Of a DNA stretch of 64,000 bases, positions 11,800 through 22,881 are shown piece after piece. The stretch lies in contig NC_073358.2 in NCBI RefSeq assembly GCF_027580225.2, positions 27,926,501-27,990,500 of the forward strand, written 5' to 3'. This DNA is from Misgurnus anguillicaudatus (taxonomy: Eukaryota; Chordata; Actinopteri; Cypriniformes; Cobitidae). Positions within the stretch are counted from its first letter, which is position 1. Each line of letters opens with the position of its first letter. Under the pieces are notes generated by a model. That model was not told the origin of the DNA and made no database searches. It saw nothing but the letters and a program-made list of their open reading frames with translations. The translations under genes were made by a program, and so were the position numbers.

Positions 11800-12724
11800 A
11801 GGATTAGTCCATTTTCTTAAAAGAAAAATCCAGATAATTTACTCACCACCATGTCATCCAAAATGTTGATGTCTTTCTTTGTTCAGTCGAGAAGAAATTA
11901 TGTTTTTTGAAGAAAACATTGCAGAATTTTTCTAATTTTAATGGACTTTAATAGAACCCAACATTTAATACTTAATTCAATACTTAACAGTTTTTTTCAA
12001 CGAAGTTTCAAAGGACTATAAACAATCCCAAACAAGGCATAAGGGTCTTATCTAGCGAAACGATTGTCATTTTTGACAAGAAAAATAACAAATATACACT
12101 TTTAAAGCACAACTTCTCGTCGTGTAGATCCGGTCGTGATGCGCCAGCTGACCCCACTACGTCACCGCAATACGTCATCACGTCAAGAGGTCACAGAGGA
12201 CGAACGCGAAACTCCGCCCCAGTGTTTACATGTGTTGAGAAAGAGGACCGTTCCTACGTTGTTGTATGCCAACTGATACTAATTAATATCTTTGTGGCAG
12301 TTTATTGTTTAAAATGGTCCGCAAATGTGTGTTTTATATATGTAACACGTGACCTCCCTACGTCACTACGCATTTACGTTAGATCGGGCTGGACCGGACC
12401 TTGACGAAAAATTGTGGTTTAAAAGTATATATTTTCTACTTTCCTTGTCAAAAATGACAATCGTTTCGCTAGACAAGACCCTTATGCCTCGTTTGGGATT
12501 GTTTATAGTCCTTTGAAACTCCGCCGAAAAAAACCGCTACGTGTTGAGTCAAGTATCAAATGTTGGGTTCCACCAAAGTCCATCAAAACTAGAAAAACTC
12601 TGCAATGCCCTCCCCAAAAAACACAACCTCCTCTGGACCGAACAAAGAAAGACATCAACATTTTGGATGACATGGTGGTGAGTAAATTATCTGGATTTTT
12701 CTTTTAAGAAAATTGAATATTCCT
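11800..12724. mobile_element. TTAA-flanked long-inverted-repeat element, family B copy 2
   Basis: Same ends as the 7,051 copy (AGGATTAGTCCATTTTCTTA), with TTAA at 11,796-11,799 and 12,725-12,728. Arms of about 300 bases are inverted copies of each other. Open frames inside, such as 12,222-12,404, are not conserved between copies and are not genes. Confidence 0.75.
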
Positions 12725-12728
12725 TTAA

Positions 12729-13567
12729 GATGCTTGGAATTGCATAACAATCAAGCGAGACTTGAGAGACCAAACGTTTTCTTTAAATGACACTGCTGCT
12801 ATTTTACATTTAGTCACATATACAGAAATTATGCAAATTATCATACAACAAGAAGGCTCACATCTGTAGCAAGCCTTTGTGTTACAAGCCATGAAGGGAT
12901 AAATAGAAGAAAACCTAGCTGATGATAGCATGAAAGTTTTGATCAGAGAGCATTTCATAGCTGTGATCTTGGAAAGTATTTCTGGCAAAGCTTATAGAAA
13001 ATCCACAATTAATCTGCATTTGTCATTTTCAAAGCATTTCAGGAGAGAGCGAGAGTGAGAGAGAGAAAAAGAGAGGCTAACTCACTTGATTAAGCACTTA
13101 AGGTTTGAAAAAACAGCTGACAGGACAGGAATGGATAAGTAATGAAAAAGGAGGTGATGAAAATGAGGGATGGGCATAATGAGTGCTTGGATGAAAAATA
13201 AAAATGACAGTGGGGGGCAATGACAAAGACTGGAGGGGATAGACAGAGAGTATTCACAGATATATTTTCATTCGAATAATCACTATCACCATCAGTTTAA
13301 ACAGTAAAACTGCATTAAAAAAAATTACCAGACATATACAAAAACAACATGCTAAGACAATCATACCTGAGTATCCTCTTTAATCTCCCTCTCATAATAA
13401 TCTGACTTCAGCAGACTGTAGCTTACTATCCTGAAATAGCAGTTGTTATGCAGCAGCATGCAGCAAAAACAATGCCATCTAAATCAATGCCCACCACATT
13501 TAATAAATTATCATCAAAACACCAACAGTTTAAAACATTCCAGTAGTTTAGCTGGTCAAGCATTGTG
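12729..13567. other. Non-coding spacer
   Basis: AT-rich sequence with a GAGA-rich patch near 13,045-13,075. No exon or transposon end is seen. Confidence 0.35.
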
Positions 13568-13571
13568 TTAA

Positions 13572-14009
13572 AGGACAAGTTCGGTATTTTACACTTAAAG
13601 CCCTGTTTTCAGATTGTTTATGGTGAAATCGAACGTTTTTAACTGAAATTTCGACATATGCGGCTGCCCCGAGAATTTTCGGGTGTTTGTTGTTTCACCT
13701 CCCACATTTACAATGGGTGAATAGGTGCACAGGAACAATCCTTCCTAAAATTCATTAAACTTTCGTTTACAAAGACGTGAAACTCACCGAGTGGTCAGGG
13801 GTGTTCACTGATATGCTCACACAAAAATCGCCGCAAAAGATGCTTTCCAATGCACCTATGCAGCCATTGTAGAGGTGGGAGGTGATACAAGAAACACCCG
13901 AAAATTCTCGGGCCAACAGCGTATGTCGAAATTTCAGTCAAAACCGTTCTATTTCATCATAAACAATCTGAAAACAGGGCTTTAAGTGTAAAATACCGAA
14001 CTTGTCCTT
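13572..14009. mobile_element. TTAA-flanked inverted-repeat element, family A copy 2
   Basis: Ends match the 3,473 copy (AGGACAAGTTCGGTATTTTA and its inverse), with TTAA at 13,568-13,571 and 14,010-14,013. It is about 160 bases shorter than copy 1, mainly through loss in the central loop. Confidence 0.75.
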
Positions 14010-14410
14010 TTAACAGCGCAAAACGTTGTGGTTTTGATTCCCAGTGAACACAAAACTAATAAAATGTATGCCTTGAATGTAATTTAAGTCGTTTTGAATA
14101 AAAGTTTTTGCCAAATGCATAAATGTAAATGAAACAACAAACACAAAAAGTGTATTGTAGTTTATTAAATACAAGTCACATGACTGTTAACAGCATATGT
14201 GCTGCAGGGTAGTCTAGGTAAAGTGCCAAATATACTTGTAATTTATGCAATAGATAATAACTAAATAACATACTAAAATGCAGACAGTAAACAGCCTTAA
14301 TGTGCTTATTAAATTGTAGCAATATGCCTGTTATCTAAATCTGCTGGAGTGCACAAGTTATTTGAGATCAACTTTAACACTTTCTGTAAAGACTACAAGA
14401 ATCTGTTGCT

Positions 14411-14569
14411 ATGGCAACTTCTACAAGTATGCAACAGATGGAGGGTTTGAAAACATCTCAGAGAGACAATCCGAGTTACACCAGCAAGTGTGTTGACGTT
14501 AGAGAAATCAATATGGGAGATATCAACAGTGATATGTGGGTCAAAGACGAGACGTCACCATTTTGGTGT
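14411..14569 (+). other. Possible first exon of the 14,891-16,516 gene candidate
   Basis: An ATG frame opens MATSTSMQQMEGLKTSQR and continues through an acidic stretch (about NMGDINSDMWVKDETS) before turning AT-rich and low quality after about 14,570. The composition of the first 50 codons looks protein-like. Joining to the exon at 14,891 needs a phase-1 donor; the possible GT sites (for example ACA|GTGATA near 14,529) are weak, so the link is speculative. Confidence 0.25.
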
Positions 14570-14890
14570 CCGCATCAAATAAAATTTACAAAAGTGATTT
14601 TACATACAAAAAAAACATATAAAATGCAAGTAAAATGTCTACTTTTATGTTTCAAATAACTTTTGTGAAAATACAATGACCAAATATGAGTTTAATAATG
14701 CTCCAAAGTGTAAAATCGTCATTCAGCGTAATGGTCCGGACTATGATTTTACTAATACATTTTTAAATAAACGTATAAAATACCATGTAAAAAAAAAAAA
14801 TTGCTTCCTTGGCATGTTCACATAAGTGTTGGCTGTTTTATATTAATAGGACTATGTGTTATTTTTTTCGTTGAATATTGAAACAACTAG

Positions 14891-16516
14891 GGGACTTTTG
14901 TCCCGAATATGCAGTTTGTCAGAGGTCATTCAGTGTAACGGGATCAGGAAACCATTTTGAAATTAAATACACAAACAATACTCATCAAGCAGTCTGTGAC
15001 ATCATCAAAAGACCCCCTGAAGACCATGTGGTGATTCAGCAAGGTAAGTTTATTGCCCTTAATTATTTGATAATTTCACCTTTTCATAGTGTGGTATCTT
15101 GAGTTACAAAAATGACTGTCATTCAGTGAAATGCAAAAAAACACTTTTATTGTTAGATTTTTTGAAAAAAAAGTAGATGTTGTGAATAATGATGATAAAC
15201 CTTTCTGGTCATGTTCACTGTTTGATATAGGTATCTAGTTGTTAACTACTAATATTAGCTTAAGTAAAAGTTTTGTCATTCAGGGTAATGTTTTGTCATT
15301 CGGTGTAATGCAAATTGTCTGTTACAATTGTCTGTGTCATCCATTACACTGAATGAGAGTGTCACTGTTTAGATAACATTTTTAGCATTTTATTTCTATT
15401 TCAGATAAATGAGGGATGTTTAGCACAAAAAAAATCAAACTTTATCAATATTAATGTTTTAATGCATTTTTGTCGTTTTGGTACTGATTTCTTTTAGATG
15501 CCCACAAACAAAAAGTTTCTAGGCACTGGCAGAAAGTTAATGCAGACCCAGTAGCTAGGGCAATGCATTTAGCAAGGAGACGAGAAAGGTATTGAGGAGT
15601 GCAATGTAAAAATAATAGGGCTGGGTTTAAAAAGATAGATTTCTCGATTTTAATCAATTCTAATTTTGAAGAAACTATAGTGATTTGTAAATCACAATAA
15701 TCGATCTTTCAGTCTATGCTGTTTTCAGATGATGTTAATCAATATCAAATTGATTTGAAATTGAATCAAATCGTGAAATTTGTGTCCAAGCCTAGCCCTA
15801 CAGAATAATAGTTTACTGCTGTTTTTAGATAGAGACTCCACCCTACCTATACCACAAGTTAAAGGGATAGTTCACCCAAAATGAAAGTTTGGTCATTATT
15901 CACTCACTCTCGTGTTGGTAAAAACCTGTATGAATTTTTTTGTTCTGATAAACACAAAGGAGGGTGTTTTGAGTAATGTTTGTAGCCAAACCGTTCGTGG
16001 ACCCCATTTACTTCCATAGTATTATTTTTAGTATCATAGTATGGGGTCCGCGAAGGGTTTGGTTGCAAACATTTCTCAAAATGTCTTCCTTCCATTTATG
16101 CGGGTTTGAAACAACACGGGAGTGAGTGGATGATGACGGAATTTTCATTTTTGGGTGAACTATCCCTTTAAGAGAGGCCACTGAGGGGATTCTCCGCCCA
16201 TAATACAAATCCTGATAACATGTCATTTATGTTGCCAAACAGAAAGTATTTTTAATTAATAACACGTTTTATATAGATCTATGTCAATCATTTTATCTCA
16301 ATAATTACATGGAATCTGTATTTCAGCAACCAGAGAAGAAAGCAAGCTGCCTTGGCTGCAAATCCTGATCACCCGTCAATCAGGAATTTATCAGATGCTG
16401 CAGCTGAGAAGAAGCGAAAGCAATGGCGGGAAAATCAAAGTAAACACAGGGCAGAAGCTAAACGTATAAGGGCAGTTCTGGATCTTATTATACAGTATTA
16501 CCACCTGTTCAGTTAA
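14891..16516 (+). CDS. Unrecognised small spliced gene candidate (three exons)
   Basis: Three segments join into one continuous frame: 14,891-15,041 (acceptor AACTAG|GG, donor CAAG|GTAAGT), 15,498-15,588 (acceptor CTTTTAG|AT, donor GAAAG|GTATTG) and 16,327-16,516 (acceptor TTTCAG|CA, stop TAA at 16,514). Phases agree at both junctions (1 and 2), which is unlikely by chance. The product has at least about 142 residues. The N-terminal part has cysteines in C-PEYAVC spacing; the middle reads HWQKVNADPVARAMHLARRR and the C-terminal half is a basic, probably helical region (KKRKQWRENQSKHRAEAKR). Short arginine-rich proteins with a KVNADP word recur as multi-copy uncharacterised genes in fish, but I do not recognise a named family. 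A start exon is uncertain: an ATG frame at 14,411-14,659 is a candidate, without a convincing donor in the required phase. A hAT-like MITE and a TTAA MITE sit in its second intron. Confidence 0.45.
15617..15800. mobile_element. hAT-like MITE in the candidate gene's second intron
   Basis: Ends TAGGGCTGGG and CCTAGCCCTA are near-inverted. The inner sequence contains repeated ATCGATT/AATCGA words typical of this fish family. Target duplication is imperfect (only AATAA shared). Confidence 0.5.
15863..16167. mobile_element. TTAA-flanked MITE, family C copy 2
   Basis: Ends AGGGATAGTTCACCC and GGGTGAACTATCCCT are exact inverted repeats, with TTAA at 15,859-15,862 and 16,168-16,171. It lies between candidate exons 2 and 3 of the unrecognised gene. 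Confidence 0.82.
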
Positions 16517-17263
16517 TTTTTACGAATATGATATGTATTGTGGAATAAAATGATTATTAATTTCAGCAACTACTTCTGTGATTTGTTTAGGAATAAAATG
16601 ATACAGAATAATATTCAAAACATTGCAATAATGGAAACAATGACACTTTTGTCAAAATGTCATTCAGTGTAACAAACCATGGTCATTCGGTGTAACAGAT
16701 ATATTTATGTAGAAATGAAACAATATACTTATTCTGAGCTGTACTTATTAAAATATGTAAAATAATGTGTGATCCTACAAAAATTTTATTTAATTTGAAT
16801 TGATTTTCACTTCCTTACAAAAACTTCTTGCTGACAAATGGGTAAAACCTAATGGTTTAAAGGATATTGGCGAAGTAAAATGCTTTAAAATGACAAATAG
16901 TTAGTATTTTGTGTCTGCACTGTGATCTATAAATAGAGTCTTGTAATGTGTCATCAAATAATAGTTTTTCTAAAAATGTCTGATTATATTTTTTTGCATA
17001 AAAATATTGTTACACTGAATGACATTTTAGTTGGTGTCTTCTGTAAAATCCCAGTAAAAATGTATGGTAGTAATTATTTTTTGCTCAGAAAAACATAAAG
17101 TTAAACAGGACATATTCTAATGTATGTGAAAAAGACTAAATTTAAAGCTCTTTTACACTTTTATTTTTTTTATGCTTTAAACCCCCTTTTCGTCTTTGAC
17201 CCATTTATATATGTATATATATATAAAATGAGAAATATATTGATAAACGCCATTAAAAAAAAT

Positions 17264-18223
17264 TAGTTACTGCCAAAATCAGTATTGTATCAGGTCAGTA
17301 TTAAAAAGTAAATTCTTAACTTTTCGTAAAATCCAATATCCACCGTGTTTTTCTGTCATCTTTTCTCCCTTTTTTTCCAAAACGCAAAAAACGCCACTCC
17401 CTCCTCTGCAAAATGCAATAAATCCGCTCAACAAATCACAACGCACCATGAAACGCACTATAAACAACAATGACGGCGCGTTGAATACACACAGAATCCT
17501 AGTTTCCTCATCCACTTTGTACTTCGTGATCGACAAACAAACAAAATGTAAAAAATACTTTTGATGGCATTGATAAACCTGTGGTGGTTTTCTGTGGCGT
17601 TGAAGAAATGTAAGCCATCAAAATCTAATAATTTATGTGATAGGCATTCAGGCGAAGGAAAAATGCTGGCTGTTGCTTGTTCTCACACGATAGCATCAAG
17701 TCTTTGACATGCTAACACATTGAAACCAGGTGATCTTATGAAAAACTTTCCATTATTTTATGCAAAGTCAACGAAAATCCAGCAGGACCAAAACATTTTA
17801 CAGCTGATCGTTGTCAAAAAAATTCAACGACGACGTCCCAAGGATGACAGCAGCAATGACAGTGTTCTTAATATGACAAAGTAAGTGTTTTTATTAATGC
17901 TATTAAATGTTTATTAACGTTATACCACTGTTCAACTAAATGATTATAACATGGCAAAGATGAATTTACATTTATATATTGATTCAATAGATTTACAGAA
18001 TTTTGAAAAATAAAAAACTTGGATTTATTGCATTTATCGTTTTTATAATAAATCTTTGAAAATCAAATTATGGATTTGAATTTTTAATTTTATTATAACC
18101 AAAAGATGCTATGTGGAAGTTTGTAACAGAAAATTCATCTTGACACTTTCTTGGTATAGAAAACACATTTTTACCTAAATTTGTCAAAATGGATTTATTG
18201 CGTTTTGTAACCAAACTCTTCAT
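17264..18223. mobile_element. 1-kb repeat, family E copy 1 (left end lost)
   Basis: Colinear with 31,590-32,572 in the same orientation, starting at GTTACTGCCAAAATCAGTAT and ending at CCAAACTCTTCAT. The other copy has a left terminal repeat that is missing here, where AT-rich sequence abuts instead. Several internal indels separate the copies. No long frame survives. Confidence 0.7.
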
Positions 18224-19708
18224 TTGTTCAAGAGTTCATTTTAACCACTAGTCAGACTATTAAACAAACAGAGACAGGAAATAAAGGTCCGCCCAGACGC
18301 GCAAGCGCGACAACGCACTTAGTCTATATCTCTAGTTATAATTTTTCACTAACACTTCTTTTCAAGAAAAGTTTCATAAAAATAATTTCACAACAGAACA
18401 CAGGAATAGCTGTTAATACTGTCCTACACACCAGATGACAGGGTCTTAGTCTGATGATCTCAAGGGTCTGAGTCATCATTTGAGAACACAAATCCACATA
18501 CCCACACACAGCGGCAACTTGCCATGAAGACATAAAGACACCGGTGTGCGTAACATTGTAAAAGGCAGCAGGTCGGCATGGCGATTTTTGTGGAATTCAC
18601 ATTTCTATTTGTTTATCCTTTTATTTGATCACAATGGAGAAAACCCATCAGTAGTTGTGCTTCCGCCGCGCTTGCTGCAATGGAGCGTTGTTGTTTAATT
18701 GACTGTTTAGTATTTATTGTGATCAGAGCTCATGCTGTATTTCTGCTGAGATTTAGACATCACAGACGGGAGATAATCAGGCCTGACTGTAGAGAGCAGA
18801 TAATGTGAATCTTATGCGCACGTCTGCCTACAGCGGCACACACTTCTGTCATCTGTGTGTAAAAGCTACTCAGAGGAAGGTTACTGCATCACCTCGTGTC
18901 TAAGAAACTGTGAGGTGTCTATTTTCAAGCATTTATTGGCAACCCTCGGAAACTTTACTAGACAGAACAATAAATTGCAAGCAGGTGTAGCAGTGAATTA
19001 AACAAGTATAAAGATGCAAGTATAAATCTGTGTATACCAGACTGCATGATGCACTTCGATTAATGGAAAGAGTATGTGTGAACATAATATCTGATCCTAC
19101 TCAGAAACAAACCTGACCACAGATGTTTAGCATATTAACACTGATAAAAAAGGTTTATGTTGCAATATTGGCATTGGGACATCTTCTCCAAAATGCCTAA
19201 TTATTGGATTTACCCAACCCACACAAAACTCCAAAGGGGATATTCTTAAACCAAAGGTTTGTCCCTACTAGGGCAGTTTTTGGAGCTAGTATTTTATCTC
19301 CGTATACAGGAATACGCCAAAAAAGGATATGACCCTGTTGCGCTTCCACAGAAAAGTAGCATTAGTAGAGTGTTTGTCGCCATGTCATTGAGACGCTGTT
19401 ATTTTCATCCCGGGGTCAAATCCCCTTTGTTTGGCCTTCCTCAATCTGGCATGACCTTTCTGAACAACGTGCGCTAAGCTGCTGTAAAATCAATGCACCA
19501 GCTACACAATCAGAACTCATTATGTATTTCTGAAGGAGGGACTTCATGGAACAAAAAAGACATCAGACAGCGGTATAGAGATGAGTAAATGGGAATTTTC
19601 TATACTTCAGAAACAAAAGAAAAATTGGCACAACACAAACTAGTGAATTATAATATTTTAACTATAATTACTATACAAACTGACCCAGGACCCTTTAATT
19701 CAGTCCTA
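18224..19708. other. Non-coding spacer
   Basis: No splice-bounded exon or terminal repeat seen. Short open frames at 18,336-18,533 (-) and 19,259-19,477 (+) have no recognisable content. Confidence 0.35.
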
Positions 19709-19716
19709 TCCATCAA

Positions 19717-21063
19717 TAGGGGTGGGCGGTATGACCAAAATTTATTTCACGATAGGATTTATTTTAATTCATGATACTGATATGTATCACGGTAGAGTTT
19801 TTTTTTTATATTTAATGCCTTAGAATTTTTATAATTCTCACAAAAAAACTTATACATGCATAAAGAAATAAGATATAAACAAACAAAATTCAAGCTCACC
19901 GAAGATAAACAGTTAGTGATGAAAGAATGAAAAAAATAATAATGTATATTATATATCTTATTAAAAGGTAGAAAAGTTATTTAGTGAAGAGCAGTGAGAG
20001 ATTTTCTCAAAAACATGAATGACAGACAGGAGCAAAATTAGGTAACTTCCCCTTTAAGATCAAAGTCCGGATCCAATACACTGTTACACATGCGCTTTCT
20101 CTTTAAGCTGTTTTCTGTCTCTTAAGTCCTAAATGGTCGTGTTTATGAAGATTAGGGCTGGGTATTGGCAAGGGCCTCACGTTATGATACCAGTGTTTCC
20201 CACGGGATTTTGAGGAGACTGTGGTGGTGATGACGTCACCTGCTAATTAGCATATATGTGATGTCATCATGTCGTGTTTGCGTTTGATCTAGTGGCACCT
20301 GAAATATGTTTGTATCTGTATTTGATCTGGATATGCATTAAGATACATGGGTCTTTATACAATGTATTCCGATAGTATTAATACGTTGCATTTTGCGATA
20401 CATTGCAATGCTTTTTCTTTTTTAATTAAAAATGTAAAAATAGAGCAGATATTTGTACTTTTTTTTAAAGCCAAAGTGCGCCCACACGAAAGCTGCAGGT
20501 GTTTTAAATTTTTTTGCAATTTTTTCACTCCCGCTAACTTCTGAGACATTGGCCGTATATGACAGACAACTGGACAGGACAACTACAGCAGCGGTGGAGG
20601 AGGTCATTTGACGCACACAGAGGGAGTATTAATAAAAAAAATATCGATAGTAGAGATTGAAATATTGATACACTATCGTGGAAAAAAGTATAACAATAGT
20701 TAGCTGTATCAATTTTTTTGCACAGCCCTGATGAAGATACTTGCAAAGATGGGAAATATGTGTTTAAGGCAAATAAAGTGGCAAAAATCTTCAGAAACTT
20801 AATGAGCAGCGGATGCGCGACTTGCGCGCTCCTCTCACACAAAAACAGTGAGTGCATATAGCACTGTTGCCTGTGTTTCAATGGCTTAAAATCACTTGTT
20901 TTAAAACTGCTGTGCATAAATAATTGTGTACAAAGTTTTAGTGACCACGCACACGGCAACGTGAAGTGGGCGCGTAACGTCGAGACAATAATAGTCCAAA
21001 ATCTCTAACGGTTAACAAATTTCTACTGGTTTATAATATCTACCGGTTTATCGCCCACCCCTA
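19717..21063. mobile_element. hAT-like element with a nested hAT
   Basis: Ends TAGGGGTGGGCGGTAT and TTATCGCCCACCCCTA are inverted repeats with two mismatches. Flanks TCCATCAA (19,709-19,716) and GCCATCAA (21,064-21,071) agree in seven of eight bases, as expected for an old 8-bp duplication. A second hAT at 20,153-20,730 interrupts it. The 141-codon minus-strand frame at 20,534-20,959 shows no transposase motif. Confidence 0.75.
20153..20730. mobile_element. Nested hAT element, target duplication ATGAAGAT
   Basis: The left end TAGGGCTGGG and right end CACAGCCCTG are imperfect inverted repeats. The 8-bp duplication ATGAAGAT is exact at 20,145-20,152 and 20,731-20,738. It is inserted within the older hAT element spanning 19,717-21,063. 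Confidence 0.78.
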
Positions 21064-21071
21064 GCCATCAA

Positions 21072-22877
21072 GACATTTTATCTACATACTAAAGAAATGA
21101 TCAAATAAACAACACATGTTATGGTGCCTGTAATACTTGCAAAAATGTGATAAAAAAGCTTTATGAACATTAAATATCAACTTCAAACATTTCAAATGTT
21201 GCACCACAATAAATAAAAAATCTCTTGCATGAGACCGGTGGAGTGTCTGAAAGATCTGAGAACCGAGAAACACCTCAGAGCATGTGTGAGCAACATGTTA
21301 ACAACAGATACAGATGTACCATGAAGAGTGTATCCAGATAGGTGGGATGTAAATGAGAGCACAAGGGAGGACATATAGGCAATGTGTGTGGTATCATTTG
21401 TGTAAATAGTAAAAAAAAGGACATACATTGCACAGTACCTGTCGTGTACTCCGATGGACATGGTGTCTCCTCTATGCACAGGGTGGTCCATGCCCAGGCA
21501 CAAAACCCCAGAACACCTGCAAAACATCAGAAGAAGAACAACAACATAAGATATGGAGACTATCAAAAGAAGTATATATGCCTATTTTATTAGGCTATTT
21601 TATTATCTGGCTAATTCGAGTATAGGATGAAATTGCAAGAATGACTATAGTCTTTAGTGCATATATTATAAACACATCAAAAATGTTTGCATGTTGCAAA
21701 CAGCAAGTAATTGAAACACAAGTAATTCTGAAGATCGAAATTATAATTTTTTTGTTGATAAGGATTTGAACTAAACTTTGCAGGACAATGGAGTTAACAG
21801 ATAGGTTAAAAGCATATGTTTATTTATAACCCAAAAGGGTTCTGTCCAATATTAGCCCAGCATTTAAGAGTGCACACTTGACTTGACATTTAGAATTGTC
21901 AAAAAATGTTTTATAATTTATTTTTTAATAAGTTTATAAAGATCCATTCTGTTTTTGTGCTGGTATACCCACAGTGTAAGCTGGGATGGGACAATGGCAT
22001 TTAAGCATAAGTATACACACATGCTGCTCATTTTAAGCTCTTAAATATATTAAAACTGCAGCAAAAGTGTAACAGGATTTTAATAATATTGTGAAACAGA
22101 ATCTTTCTTCCATTGAAAGCTGGTGACGGTGAACAAGCTTTAAGTGTGTGGTCCTGATTCGCTTAAAGCCTTCAGAGTAACCACAAGTAGTTACCCATTC
22201 CATTTCCAGGCAACAGGGCACAGGGGCATAAGACCACGAAAGCGCCGCACCCTGAGCCTCACCATGGAAAGAATTTCATCACTTCAATGGCTTGAAGAAT
22301 TTTTCCTCATTGCCTTGGCAACCACTGTGTCTTAGCAACAGACAGAGGTCAAGATCTAACAAGGATAAGCTTTGCTAAACAACCTGAACAATATTAAACT
22401 TGATTTCCAAATTCAGTATCTTACCTAGTAGATTATAGATGGTATCAGCAGTAACAATATAAACAAACGGCTATCGTGAAACAGAGGTAATTTTTGGTAA
22501 ACTTCCACAAAGAATCAATAACAACAAAGTCCTTTTAGAGTAGTTTATTTCTAATAACAAGCAAAATAAATAACAGGTAGACTACCTAAGTTCAATTCAT
22601 AGCTAACGTGTAGCAAAAAACATTACTGCGTGAAATGAGTGTATATTGACCATGTTCACATGCACCCACATAATGGGATTTTGACAATGTTGCGATTATA
22701 CTTTACCTCGTGTAAACACAATACTTTGATAAAAATATTGCGATTAAGCTCATAATTGCAGCAAGCATAATCATATTAAAACATGTGGTGTGGTGTACGC
22801 CGTTGCATAGTTGCGTGGTGTATGTATCGCATTTATACCACACTGACTGTAGTGTGCTTGTGTTTTTGGCATGGACC
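21072..22877. other. Non-coding spacer
   Basis: No gene seen. Around 21,830-21,870 is a fragment of the TA-flanked MITE family found intact at 2,420. The minus-strand 124-codon frame at 21,192-21,566 lacks any recognisable domain. Confidence 0.35.
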
Positions 22878-22881
22878 TTAA

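Larger units (their letters stand above)
14719..17023. repeat. Cluster of nine copies of a GTCATTCAGTGTAAC-like motif
   Basis: Plus-strand copies are at about 14,719, 14,925, 15,119, 15,275, 15,295, 16,659 and 16,682; minus-strand copies at 15,342-15,356 and 17,009-17,023. Variants differ at one or two positions (A/G at position 8; C or T at the end). One copy lies within candidate exon 1 of the gene at 14,891. Spacing is irregular, so it is not a tandem satellite. Sub-terminal transposase-binding repeats would look like this, but no element ends were found. Confidence 0.6.

Noticed and set aside
14719..17023. CRISPR-like array
   Set aside because: Repeats occur on both strands, with irregular spacing from 5 to over 1,000 bases, in a vertebrate genome.
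20534..20959. 141-codon minus-strand frame
   Set aside because: Lies across nested hAT elements and contains no recognisable domain.
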